Source: Sphingobacteriales bacterium
Lineage (GTDB): Bacteria; Bacteroidota; Bacteroidia; Sphingobacteriales; Sphingobacteriaceae
Direction of reading: 5' to 3'
DNA length: 54,300 nucleotides
Assembly (NCBI GenBank): GCA_013298995.1
Contig: JAAFJW010000003.1
Coordinates: 1 to 54,300, forward strand
Both the position numbers and the translations under genes were made by a program. Under the pieces are notes generated by a model. The model worked only from the letters and a program-made list of their open reading frames with translations. It was not told the DNA's origin and searched no databases. Every line of letters begins with the position of its first letter. Within the stretch, counting starts at the first letter, position 1. Shown here in pieces: positions 26,693 through 34,716 of the stretch.

Positions 26693-27117
26693 AAATTTTT
26701 TTAGATGCAAATGTTTTGGTTGCCATATTAAACAAAGAATATCCCGTTTTTTCGTACGCTGCTCGCATTTTAAGCTTAGCCGATAATCCAAAATTTACTA
26801 TATACACTTCGCCTGTTTGTTTAGCAATAGCATACTATTTTGCCGAGAAAAAAACTTCGGCCAAGGTTGCAAAAACTAAAATCAACTTGCTTTTACAACA
26901 TATTTTAATTGCAGAAAATAGCAAATTGGGTGTTATAAGAACCTTAGAAAACAAAAAAATTTTAGATTTTGAAGATGGATTAGAATACTATGCAGCTGTT
27001 GAAAATAAATGCCGATGTATAGTTACAGAAAATTTAAAGGACTTTCATTTTTCAGAAATAGAAGTTATTAATTGCGAAGATTTTGCGGTGAAATATTTCA
27101 TAAAACAACCTTTGTAA
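26689..27117 (+). CDS. PIN-domain toxin (VapC-like)
   Basis: The 142-residue product starts MKIFLDANVLVAILNKEYP with the first acidic residue of a PIN nuclease, and has LDFEDGLEYYAAVENKCRCIVTENLKDF carrying the central and last acidic residues (ED...N/D). PIN toxins cut tRNA or rRNA. It is translationally coupled to the DUF6364 antitoxin. All key acidic positions seem intact, so it is probably active. Confidence 0.88.
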   Translation: MKIFLDANVLVAILNKEYPVFSYAARILSLADNPKFTIYTSPVCLAIAYYFAEKKTSAKVAKTKINLLLQHILIAENSKLGVIRTLENKKILDFEDGLEYYAAVENKCRCIVTENLKDFHFSEIEVINCEDFAVKYFIKQPL

Positions 27118-27217
27118 TAATAAAAATTGGTAATTAAGTTTAAAGTATAAATATTAACTATTTATCTAAAAAAAAATAGATTTACAATAAGATAATGCCC
27201 ATTTAAAATAAAAAAAA

Positions 27218-28099
27218 ATGAAATTACTAGACGGTAAACACGTTTCCGAACATTTAAAAATAGAAATTGCACAAGAAGCAGCCGATTTACTAGCCAAAAC
27301 TGGTCGTAAACCACATTTGGTAGCTATTTTGGTAGGCAACGATGGCGGCAGCGAAACTTACGTAGCCAGCAAAATGCGCAACTGCGAAAAAGTGGGTTTT
27401 AAATCATCGTTAATTAGGTACGATAACAGCGTAACCGAAGCTGAACTTATTGTAAAAATTACCGAACTAAATAACGATAATAGTGTAGATGGTTTTATCG
27501 TACAACTTCCACTACCGCAGCATATAAATCCCGAAACCATTACCGAAGCAATAGATTACCGAAAAGATGTAGATGGTTTTCACCCCGTAAACTTGGGGCG
27601 TATGCAACGCAATTTACCTTGCTTTTTACCCGCCACACCTTATGGAATTTTATTAATGCTACAATTTTATAATATCGATACCGAGGGCAAAAACTGCGTA
27701 GTTATTGGCCGTAGCAATATAGTGGGCAGCCCCATGAGTATTTTAATGGCTCGAAACGCCAAACCAGGAAATTGTACCGTAACATTGGCACATAGTAAAA
27801 CCAAAAATTTAAAAGAAATTACGCTTAACGCTGATATTATTATTGCCGCCATAGGCAAAAAGAATTTTGTAACCGCCGATATGGTAAAACAAGGTGCCGT
27901 AGTAATTGATGTAGGTATGAATAGGGAAACCTCTACCGAAACAAAATCGGGCTATAAACTTTTTGGCGATGTTTATTTTGAGGCCGTTGCGCCAAAATGT
28001 AGCTACATTACCCCCGTACCTGGTGGCGTAGGTTTAATGACGATTGTGAGTTTATTGAAAAATACTTTGGCGGCAGCTAAAAACGAATATTATAGCTAA
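27218..28099 (+). CDS. folD: Methylenetetrahydrofolate dehydrogenase / cyclohydrolase
   Basis: FolD interconverts methylene-, methenyl- and formyl-tetrahydrofolate for one-carbon metabolism. Signatures are [19 protein letters not shown] with the catalytic Lys, [26 protein letters not shown], and the NADP site [17 protein letters not shown], ending [20 protein letters not shown]. It has 293 residues, the normal length. It faces tonB, with a shared terminator between. Confidence 0.98.
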   Translation: MKLLDGKHVSEHLKIEIAQEAADLLAKTGRKPHLVAILVGNDGGSETYVASKMRNCEKVGFKSSLIRYDNSVTEAELIVKITELNNDNSVDGFIVQLPLPQHINPETITEAIDYRKDVDGFHPVNLGRMQRNLPCFLPATPYGILLMLQFYNIDTEGKNCVVIGRSNIVGSPMSILMARNAKPGNCTVTLAHSKTKNLKEITLNADIIIAAIGKKNFVTADMVKQGAVVIDVGMNRETSTETKSGYKLFGDVYFEAVAPKCSYITPVPGGVGLMTIVSLLKNTLAAAKNEYYS

Positions 28100-28100
28100 A

Positions 28101-28149
28101 AACCTACATCCAATGCGTAAACACTATGTTTACACATTGGATGTAGGTT
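28101..28149. terminator. Bidirectional terminator between folD and tonB
   Basis: AACCTACATCCAATG (28101-28115) and CATTGGATGTAGGTT (28135-28149) are perfect 15-bp arms, with GTAAAC/GTTTAC pairing inside. It lies between two convergent genes, 2 bases after the folD stop. Confidence 0.85.
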
Positions 28150-28156
28150 AAATATT

Positions 28157-28999
28157 TTAATTCGAAGGATTTAACTGAAACATAATAGGCATAACGTAAG
28201 CTACCCTTACCGCATTCCCGTTTTGAAAACCAGGTTTCCATAATGGCGATTTTTTAATTACCCGCATAGCCTCTTCATCGCAGCCACCGCCAATAGCTCC
28301 CAAAACCTTTAGGTTTGTAATTTCGCCATTAGGTTCAACCACAAACGATACCGTAACCCTACCCGTAATTCCATTTTCTTGTGCAACAGGCGGGTAGCGT
28401 AAATTTTTACTTAAATATTTGTTCCAAGCAGCTACACCACCCGGAAACTCGGGCATCACCTCTACGGCTTCAAATACGGTATTATTTGTTACGCTGCCAG
28501 TCTCGCCAATTGATTTATTTCCCTCACTTCCTGCAACAACTCCACCTGGTAAATCGATTCCTTTCTTCGTTTCCGAACCTATTGCACTGGTTAATAATTG
28601 TTTCACAGTTGGCATATCTTCGGAGGCCAAAACGTTAGCTACCACACGGGGCGGAAGGTTTTTTACCACATTTGCGTTCTGATTATCTACATTATTTTGT
28701 GCCGCTTTGGTTTGAGGTTTAACAGGTTCAATTGGTTTTGTAGGAATAGGAATATCTTTAAATATATAAGGGTCAGGTAAATTGGGCTTTGTAACTATGT
28801 TCACAATCTCTTTTTTATACGTAATTACTGCCGATAGCACAATAATCGCACTAAAAAAAAAGGTAGCAATTAGCAAAGCTTTACTTAAATAATTTCCCGA
28901 ATTTCGGCGTAAAACAAATGCGCCATACGATTGATTTCTGTTTTCGAAAACGAGATTGAGCCACTCAATCCGGTTCACATCAAATTTAGAGTTTAGCAT
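28157..28999 (-). CDS. tonB: Energy transducer TonB
   Basis: TonB passes proton-motive force from ExbBD to outer-membrane receptors. A single membrane helix at about 37-60 is followed by a Pro/Lys-rich linker (IPTKPIEPVKPQTK) that spans the periplasm. The C-terminal domain begins at about 190 with EVMPEFPGGVAAWNKYLSKNLRYPPVAQENGITGRVTVSFVVEPNG and ends KPGFQNGNAVRVAYVMPIMF. It has 280 residues. No exbB or exbD is adjacent. Confidence 0.93.
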   Translation of the reverse strand: MLNSKFDVNRIEWLNLVFENRNQSYGAFVLRRNSGNYLSKALLIATFFFSAIIVLSAVITYKKEIVNIVTKPNLPDPYIFKDIPIPTKPIEPVKPQTKAAQNNVDNQNANVVKNLPPRVVANVLASEDMPTVKQLLTSAIGSETKKGIDLPGGVVAGSEGNKSIGETGSVTNNTVFEAVEVMPEFPGGVAAWNKYLSKNLRYPPVAQENGITGRVTVSFVVEPNGEITNLKVLGAIGGGCDEEAMRVIKKSPLWKPGFQNGNAVRVAYVMPIMFQLNPSN

Positions 29000-29146
29000 A
29001 ATTTTGGAAGGTTTATTTTGTTTGATAACGAAACTACTTTTACTTTAGTACACCATAAAGTTTGCCTAATTTTTGTTGCATTAACGCATTGGTCTTAAAT
29101 TTTAATAATTAAAGTTTTTGTAAAATTATTTAGCTAAGCTATTAGT

Positions 29147-29218
29147 ATAAATACTTGTAAAATAGCACATAAAATTATTGTGTTGTTCTTTTGCAAAAAA
29201 TAAAAGTCAAGTATTTAT
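29147..29218. repeat. Long-spaced inverted repeat
   Basis: ATAAATACTTG at 29147-29157 is the exact reverse complement of CAAGTATTTAT at 29208-29218. Further weak pairing (CACA with TGTG) lies inside. It could be an operator pair or a folded RNA upstream of pgm. Confidence 0.5.
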
Positions 29219-29247
29219 CTCCCCAAAAACTAGGTTTAAAAAATAAG

Positions 29248-29276
29248 TTTGATTTTAATATAATATTTTACTTTTG
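29248..29276 (+). promoter_or_regulatory. Probable pgm promoter
   Basis: TTTG at 29248-29251 and a perfect TAnnTTTG box, TACTTTTG, at 29269-29276 are 17 bases apart. The pgm ATG is 90 bases downstream. Confidence 0.5.
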
Positions 29277-29366
29277 TTTATATAATTGCAACAATAAAAT
29301 AGCACATTTTTTTTTACCGTACACTGCTCAATATAACTTGTTTAACGCATTAATATTTAATAATCA

Positions 29367-31100
29367 ATGACTTTAGAAACCTCCATCCAAAACAAAATAA
29401 ACACTTGGTTAACTGGCAATTACGATACAGCAACCAAACACGAAATTCAAAAACTAATTGATACCCATGCAGCTACCGAGCTTACAGATGCTTTTTATAA
29501 AGATTTAGAATTTGGTACTGGCGGCCTGCGTGGCATTATGGGTGCGGGCAGTAACCGCATTAATAAATATACCATAGGTACAGCCACACAGGGTTTGTGT
29601 AATTTTTTAAAAGCAAAATATCCCACCCAAAAAATAAAAGTAGCCATAGCACACGATAGCCGTAACCAGTCGGATTTTATTGCCCGCACTACGGCCGAGG
29701 TTTTTTCGGCAAACGATATTTACGTTTACTTTTTTAAAGCACTAAGGCCTACGCCATTATTATCGTTTGCGGTGCGTGAACTAGGTTGCCAAAGTGGCGT
29801 GGTAATTACGGCATCGCACAACCCCAAAGAGTATAATGGTTATAAGGCTTACGCCGAAGATGGCGGCCAATTTGTTGCGCCTGATGATAAAGCCGTAATG
29901 GACGAAGTGGGTAAAATTACCAACATTAATGAGGTTAATTTTAATACTATTGAAGATAATATTGAACTTATTGGCGAAGATATTGATAAACTTTATTTGG
30001 ATAAAATAGCCTCGCTTTCGGTATCGCCCGATGCCATAAAAAACCAACACGATTTAAAAATAGTGTTTTCGCCCATACACGGTACAGGTATTACGCTAGT
30101 GCCCAAAGCATTAGAGATGTTTGGTTTTACTAACGTGATTCTGGTTGACGAGCAAGTTATACCCAATGGCAATTTCCCAACAGTAATATACCCCAATCCC
30201 GAAGAAAAAGAAGCCCTAACGCTTGCACTTAAAAAAGCCCAAGAAACCAACGCCGACCTTGTATTAGCCACCGACCCCGATGCCGACCGTGTAGGCATAG
30301 CTGTTAAAAACCTTAACGGTGATTTTGAATTGTTAAACGGCAACCAAACAGGTAGCTTGCTGGTAAATTATATGCTAAGTGCCTGGGAAAAAGAAGGTAA
30401 ATTTACAGGTAACGAATATATTGTAAAAACTATTGTAACCTCCAACTTGATTGATAAAATTGCCGAAGCCAAAAAAGTTACTTGCTATAACACTTTAACA
30501 GGCTTTAAATTTATTGGGCAAATAATGACGGAATTACAAGGCAAAAAAACCTTTATTGTAGGTGGCGAAGAAAGTTATGGTTATTTGGTGGGCGATTTTG
30601 TACGTGATAAAGATGCCGTGGTTTCATGTGCATTTATTGCCGAAATGACCGCTTTTTACAAAAACCAAGGCAGCAGCCTTTACGAAGCCTTAATTGATAT
30701 GTATGTGCAATACGGTTTTTATAAAGAAAAACTGGTATCGATAACCAAAAAAGGAAAAACAGGTGCCGAAGAAATTGTAGCCATGATGGAGCGTTTTAGA
30801 AACAACCCGCCTGCAACCTTAGGTGGTGCCAAAGTAATTACGCTAAAAGATTACACCTTGCAAAAAGAAACCAATTTACTAACAGGGCAGGTAACAGCTA
30901 TTGAACTGCCAAAATCAGATGTATTACAATTTATAACCGAAGATGGCAGCATTATATCGGCCAGGCCAAGTGGCACCGAACCTAAAATTAAATTTTATTG
31001 CAGCGTAAATACGGTGCTAGCTAATAAAGATGTTTTTGCCGCCATCGAGCAGCAGTTAGAAGAAAAAATAGGAAATATTATGGATGATTTGGCGGTATAG
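29367..31100 (+). CDS. Phosphoglucomutase/phosphomannomutase (phosphohexomutase)
   Basis: The alpha-D-phosphohexomutase interconverts hexose 1- and 6-phosphates, feeding glycan and glycogen synthesis. The four signature loops are present: TASHNPKEYNGYKAY with the phosphoserine at residue 150, DPDADRVGIAV for Mg2+, GGEESYGYLVGDFVRDKDA for sugar specificity, and RPSGTEPKIKFY for the phosphate. At 577 residues it belongs to the long PGM2-like group. Glucose versus mannose preference cannot be read from sequence. Confidence 0.95.
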   Translation: MTLETSIQNKINTWLTGNYDTATKHEIQKLIDTHAATELTDAFYKDLEFGTGGLRGIMGAGSNRINKYTIGTATQGLCNFLKAKYPTQKIKVAIAHDSRNQSDFIARTTAEVFSANDIYVYFFKALRPTPLLSFAVRELGCQSGVVITASHNPKEYNGYKAYAEDGGQFVAPDDKAVMDEVGKITNINEVNFNTIEDNIELIGEDIDKLYLDKIASLSVSPDAIKNQHDLKIVFSPIHGTGITLVPKALEMFGFTNVILVDEQVIPNGNFPTVIYPNPEEKEALTLALKKAQETNADLVLATDPDADRVGIAVKNLNGDFELLNGNQTGSLLVNYMLSAWEKEGKFTGNEYIVKTIVTSNLIDKIAEAKKVTCYNTLTGFKFIGQIMTELQGKKTFIVGGEESYGYLVGDFVRDKDAVVSCAFIAEMTAFYKNQGSSLYEALIDMYVQYGFYKEKLVSITKKGKTGAEEIVAMMERFRNNPPATLGGAKVITLKDYTLQKETNLLTGQVTAIELPKSDVLQFITEDGSIISARPSGTEPKIKFYCSVNTVLANKDVFAAIEQQLEEKIGNIMDDLAV

Positions 31101-31253
31101 GGTTAAAAAACAGAACTATAAAAATATAAATAGTAGCTGGCGAAAAAAGTAAAGGCTTAACTTTTAATAGGTGTTTTTTAGGTACTAACCCCAGTTACAA
31201 TGTATAAATATTGTTTGTAAAAAAATGGTTTTAAACGGAATAACAGTACATTA

Positions 31254-31283
31254 ACTACTTGTCTGCAGGCAAGTAGTTTTTTT
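31254..31283 (+). terminator. Rho-independent terminator of pgm
   Basis: CTACTTG and CAAGTAG arms enclose a near-palindromic TCTGCAGG and are followed by eight T. Confidence 0.8.
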
Positions 31284-31312
31284 TCTTTATAGTCCCTTTT
31301 TTCTTTTTCTTT

Positions 31313-31335
31313 GGGGGCTAGGGGGAGGGCTAGGG
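31313..31335 (+). other. G-quadruplex-type G-rich tract
   Basis: The strand has G runs of 5, 5, 3 and 3 separated by CTA, A and CTA. This meets the usual four-run pattern for an intramolecular quadruplex and is striking in AT-rich DNA. Confidence 0.6.
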
Positions 31336-31344
31336 AAAAAAGAT

Positions 31345-31443
31345 GCCTGCCTGTGCAGGCCGCTGCCGTTGTTAACGCTATAAAACCAAAAAAACATTTA
31401 TTTACAGTAAATTATACTGTAAATAAATCATCATAACTCAGGT
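31345..31443. repeat. Half copy of the dispersed inverted-repeat element
   Basis: It begins at the central palindrome GCCTGCCTGTGCAGGC and aligns with the right half of the element at 21873-22025 (shared GTTAACG, TATAAAA, AAATTATACT and the AACTCAGGT end), about three quarters identical by eye. Inside, ATTTATTTACAGTA (31396-31409) and TACTGTAAATAAAT (31415-31428) are perfect 14-bp arms. It ends 2 bases from the gap stop codon, so it could double as the gap terminator. Confidence 0.75.
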
Positions 31444-31445
31444 TA

Positions 31446-32459
31446 TTAGCTATGGGCAGCGTAGTTTTTTTGCATCAAAATTTCGGCAACATCTGCTAGG
31501 CGATTAGCGTAGCCAAACTCGTTATCGTACCAGCCTACAACTTTAACCAAGCCACCTACTATGGAGGTTAATTGCGCATCAAATATACATGAGTGTGGGT
31601 TATCAATAATATCAACAGATACAATCGGGTCTTCGGTATATTGTAAAATACCTTTCAAATTTGTTTCGGCGGCTATTTTAAAAGCTAAATTTATTTGGGC
31701 AACTGTAGCAGGAGGGGTTTTAAGAATACAGGTAAAATCTGTTAGCGAGCCATTTAAAACAGGTACACGTATGCCAGCTCCGCCCAAGCGACCTGTTAAA
31801 TGTGGGAAAATATGTGTTATAGCTTTCGCCGCACCTGTGGTAGTAGGAATAATTGAAGCCGAAGCTGCCCTAGCTCGGCGTAAATCGCGGTGTGGGGCAT
31901 CGTGTAGGTTTTGGTCGCCCGTCATCGAGTGTACAGTGGTAATATAACCGTCTTTAATTTTCCAATTATCATCTAAAATTTTTACCAATGGGGCTACGTT
32001 ATTTGTAGTACACGATGCGTTCGAAATTATAGGTAACTGCCAATTAAAGTTTTGGTTATTAATGCCCAATACAACGGTTGGTATATTTTTATCGGGCGAT
32101 GGTGCGCTAAGCAATACCTGTTTTGCGCCAGCTATAATATGTTTTTGGGCGTTTATATTATCTAAAAATTTACCAGTAGCTTCAATTACCAAATCTATTT
32201 TTAGGCTTTTCCAAGGTAAATTTTCGGGCTTTGATTCCGAAAAAACCTCAATAATTTTTTGATTAACAATTAGCGAATGGCTATCGAAACTAATACCTCC
32301 TTTAAAATTACCGTGAATGCTATCGTACTTAAACAAATGTGCTAAAGTTGCGGTATCGCCTACATCATTTATGGCTACTACGCTAATATTTTGCTTTGTT
32401 AAAAGCGTACGTAACACCATTCTACCTATCCTACCAAAACCATTAATTGCAATTCTCAT
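31446..32459 (-). CDS. gap: Glyceraldehyde-3-phosphate dehydrogenase, type I
   Basis: GAPDH oxidises glyceraldehyde 3-phosphate in glycolysis. The NAD-binding INGFGRIGRMVLR is at 4-16, the catalytic Cys is residue 150 in SNASCTTN, and the conserved HSMTGDQ, RRARAASASIIPTTTGAAKA and WYDNEFGYANR blocks follow. It has 337 residues, full length. The gene is monocistronic and has a -7 box directly before its ATG. Confidence 0.97.
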   Translation of the reverse strand: MRIAINGFGRIGRMVLRTLLTKQNISVVAINDVGDTATLAHLFKYDSIHGNFKGGISFDSHSLIVNQKIIEVFSESKPENLPWKSLKIDLVIEATGKFLDNINAQKHIIAGAKQVLLSAPSPDKNIPTVVLGINNQNFNWQLPIISNASCTTNNVAPLVKILDDNWKIKDGYITTVHSMTGDQNLHDAPHRDLRRARAASASIIPTTTGAAKAITHIFPHLTGRLGGAGIRVPVLNGSLTDFTCILKTPPATVAQINLAFKIAAETNLKGILQYTEDPIVSVDIIDNPHSCIFDAQLTSIVGGLVKVVGWYDNEFGYANRLADVAEILMQKNYAAHS

Positions 32460-32463
32460 TTTG

Positions 32464-32471
32464 CAAAATTA
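32464..32471 (-). promoter_or_regulatory. -7 promoter box of gap
   Basis: On the minus strand TAATTTTG matches TAnnTTTG and is separated from the ATG by only CAAA, so the mRNA would be almost leaderless. Confidence 0.55.
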
Positions 32472-32716
32472 GAATATTAAAAACATAAATTACACGAATG
32501 TAAATTTGTTTATTTTATAAAAGCAAAAATGATTTGAGAGTATTTTAAGGCACACTACATTTTTCTAAGGTGGATTCAATAAATAAAACTTCCCAACACT
32601 TGCATTTATTCACTTTTAATTTTTTAAATTTATGTGTTTAAACATCTAAACAATTTTAACCAAATTATACGTTTATTACAATCTAAATTTATTTGCGCCC
32701 TTAAAAATTACGCACC

Positions 32717-33280
32717 ATGAAAAAACCATTAAATATTAAAGTTGCGTTTTATTTTATTTTGATTGTAGCATTATCCCATTTTTACACAGCTACTTATGCG
32801 CAAAATAGTTTTAGTACCAAAGAGGCTAAAATCAGCTTGTTTTCATCAACACCACTCCAAGATATTAAAGCACAATCAAACCAAGGCTACTCGGTAATAA
32901 TTCCCAAAAGCCAGCAAATTGTTTTTCAATTAGCCATTACCAGTTTGGTGTTTCCTAGGCCCTTAATGCAAGAACACTTTAACGAAAACCACATGGAAAG
33001 CGATAAATACCCCAACGCATTATTTAAAGGTACCATTGTTGATGCTATTGATTTTACCAAAGAAGGCCAATACCCTGTTACCGTTAAAGGTACGCTTACC
33101 TTACATGGCGTATCTCAAGAAAGAAGCATAACAGGTAAAATCGAAATAATAAACGGGAAACCTAAAGTAAGCAGCAATTTTGATGTTTTATGTGCCGACC
33201 ATAAAATAAAAATCCCCAGCTTGGTATTTAAAAAAATTGCCGAAAAAATTAATATTAACGTAGTAGCCGATTACAATTAG
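32717..33280 (+). CDS. YceI-family periplasmic protein
   Basis: The 187-residue product has a signal peptide (to about residue 28, ending TATYAQ) and a YceI lipocalin-like barrel: FSTKEAKISLFSSTPLQDIKAQS, KYPNALFKGTIVDAIDFTKEGQYPVTVKGTLTLHG. YceI proteins bind polyisoprenoid or quinone-like lipids. It opens a tight three-gene operon with a DUF5777 protein (2 bases on) and a Rieske lipoprotein, which suggests a quinone or redox role. Confidence 0.92.
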   Translation: MKKPLNIKVAFYFILIVALSHFYTATYAQNSFSTKEAKISLFSSTPLQDIKAQSNQGYSVIIPKSQQIVFQLAITSLVFPRPLMQEHFNENHMESDKYPNALFKGTIVDAIDFTKEGQYPVTVKGTLTLHGVSQERSITGKIEIINGKPKVSSNFDVLCADHKIKIPSLVFKKIAEKININVVADYN

Positions 33281-33282
33281 CA

Positions 33283-34215
33283 ATGAAAAAAAACAACCTA
33301 AAATTAGTATGTGTACTTGCTATTGCAACATTACAATTACAAACAACAAAAGCACAAGATGCCGATTCGCTACTAAATGCCTTAACCGCCAATAAAGCAC
33401 CAGCAAAAGTAATGGCTACTTTTAAAAGCACCCACCTAGTATTACTTAACACCAACGAAACACAAAAGAAAAACGACCTAGCTTTTTGGATAGCCCACCG
33501 TTTTGGCGATATTGGTGGAGAGTTTGGCGGTTCGCACACTTTATTTGGTTTGGATAATGCCGAAGATAATTATATAGGTTTTGATTACGGCTTAAGCGAT
33601 AGGCTTACCCTAGGTTTCGGCCGCAGCCGAAGAGATGAAACCTATAATTTACTGGTAAAATATAAATTGATAGAGCAACTGGAAAAAGGCTTACCTTTTT
33701 CGCTCACCTTATTTGCCCAAAGTGCCACAGTAACCCGTAAACCTTATTTTGATAACGAGTTTACTTCACAAGCACAACGAATATCACATTATATAAGTGC
33801 AATTTTTGCAACCAAGGTTAATAGTGGATTATCGTTTTTAGTAAGTCCTGGCCTATTATTACGAGATAAAGTAGCCGATGCTGGCGACAAAAAATCCTTA
33901 CTTTCGGTAGGCCTAGGTGGCCGATTTAAAATATATAAAAGGTTTTCGCTTATTACCGATTATACCTTGGTACAAGGCTTAGGTCGCCCACAAAACCTAA
34001 ATACCAAATATTATAACCCACTTGGCGCAGGTATCGAAATCGAAACAGGCGGACATGTGTTTAGCCTTAATTTTCAAAATTCACCTTATATCATCGAAAA
34101 TAATTTTATTGCCGATACACAAAAATCGTGGTCAAAAGGTGGTGTAAGGTGGGGGTTTGCCGTATCCCGAAATTTTAGCTTATTTCAAAAAAAGAAAATT
34201 AAACCAACCCAATAA
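33283..34215 (+). CDS. DUF5777 beta-barrel protein
   Basis: The 310-residue product has a signal peptide (ending TTKAQ) and matches DUF5777: FKSTHLVLLNTNETQKKNDLAFWIAHRFGDIGGEFGGSHTLFGLDNAEDNYIGFDYGLSDRLTLGFGRSR. Alternating hydrophobic strands and a C-terminal aromatic residue region point to an outer-membrane barrel. The function is unknown. It starts 2 bases after the YceI gene and ends 12 bases before the Rieske gene. Confidence 0.9.
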   Translation: MKKNNLKLVCVLAIATLQLQTTKAQDADSLLNALTANKAPAKVMATFKSTHLVLLNTNETQKKNDLAFWIAHRFGDIGGEFGGSHTLFGLDNAEDNYIGFDYGLSDRLTLGFGRSRRDETYNLLVKYKLIEQLEKGLPFSLTLFAQSATVTRKPYFDNEFTSQAQRISHYISAIFATKVNSGLSFLVSPGLLLRDKVADAGDKKSLLSVGLGGRFKIYKRFSLITDYTLVQGLGRPQNLNTKYYNPLGAGIEIETGGHVFSLNFQNSPYIIENNFIADTQKSWSKGGVRWGFAVSRNFSLFQKKKIKPTQ

Positions 34216-34227
34216 ATACTTAATATT

Positions 34228-34659
34228 ATGGAACGTCAACAATTTTTAAAAACCCTAGGCATCAGCTTTGCCACTGTATGTGTAGGTGCTTGTTTTAGCG
34301 ATTGTAGTAAAAAAAATGAAGCCACACCTGCACCTCCTGCTGGTACAACTGTGAGTGTAAATTTATCAGAGTTAACCGCTATTGGGAAAAAAGTAGTTGT
34401 AGGCAATGTCGCTATTTTTCGTATCTCAGAGGGCGATATTGCTTCATCTTTTATTGCTACCCAAGCACTTTGCACTCACCAAAACGGTACATTACAATGG
34501 AATGCAGGTTCAAATGTGATAGAATGTCAAAGTCATTTTGCGCAGTTTAGCCCTGATGGGGTAAATACAAAACAACCACTAGGAGGTGGTGAGGCTAATA
34601 AATTGGCTACTTATATAATTACCGTAGCCGATGGAAAGGTGAACGCAAAAGTGGCATAA
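34228..34659 (+). CDS. Rieske [2Fe-2S] protein, probably a lipoprotein
   Basis: The 143-residue product has a complete Rieske site: C82-x-H84 in ALCTHQNG and C100-x2-H103 in ECQSHFAQF. The N-terminus is signal-like and cysteine-rich (CVGACFSDC), consistent with a lipid anchor or Tat/Sec export followed by attachment. With no quinol oxidase genes near, it probably transfers electrons in a small periplasmic system together with the YceI and DUF5777 proteins. It closes the operon before a strong terminator. Confidence 0.9.
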   Translation: MERQQFLKTLGISFATVCVGACFSDCSKKNEATPAPPAGTTVSVNLSELTAIGKKVVVGNVAIFRISEGDIASSFIATQALCTHQNGTLQWNAGSNVIECQSHFAQFSPDGVNTKQPLGGGEANKLATYIITVADGKVNAKVA

Positions 34660-34694
34660 AAAAAGCCTTAGTAGAAAATGCCAAGGCTTTTTTT
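34657..34694. terminator. Terminator between the Rieske and ATPase genes
   Basis: AAAAAAAGCCTT and AAGGCTTTTTTT form a strong hairpin with A and T tracts on both sides, so it can serve both convergent genes. Confidence 0.88.
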
Positions 34695-34716
34695 AACAAA
34701 TGAGACTGTAGCGTTA

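Larger units (their letters stand above)
29000..29366. other. Intergenic region between divergent tonB and pgm
   Basis: It contains an inverted repeat with 11-bp perfect arms (29147-29157 and 29208-29218) 50 bases apart, and the pgm promoter at 29269-29276. Otherwise AT-rich with no ORF. Confidence 0.5.
31101..31445. other. Non-coding region between convergent pgm and gap
   Basis: It contains a terminator at 31254-31283, a G-quadruplex-type run at 31313-31335 and a partial copy of the inverted-repeat element at 31345-31443 that abuts the gap stop codon. No ORF. Confidence 0.6.
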
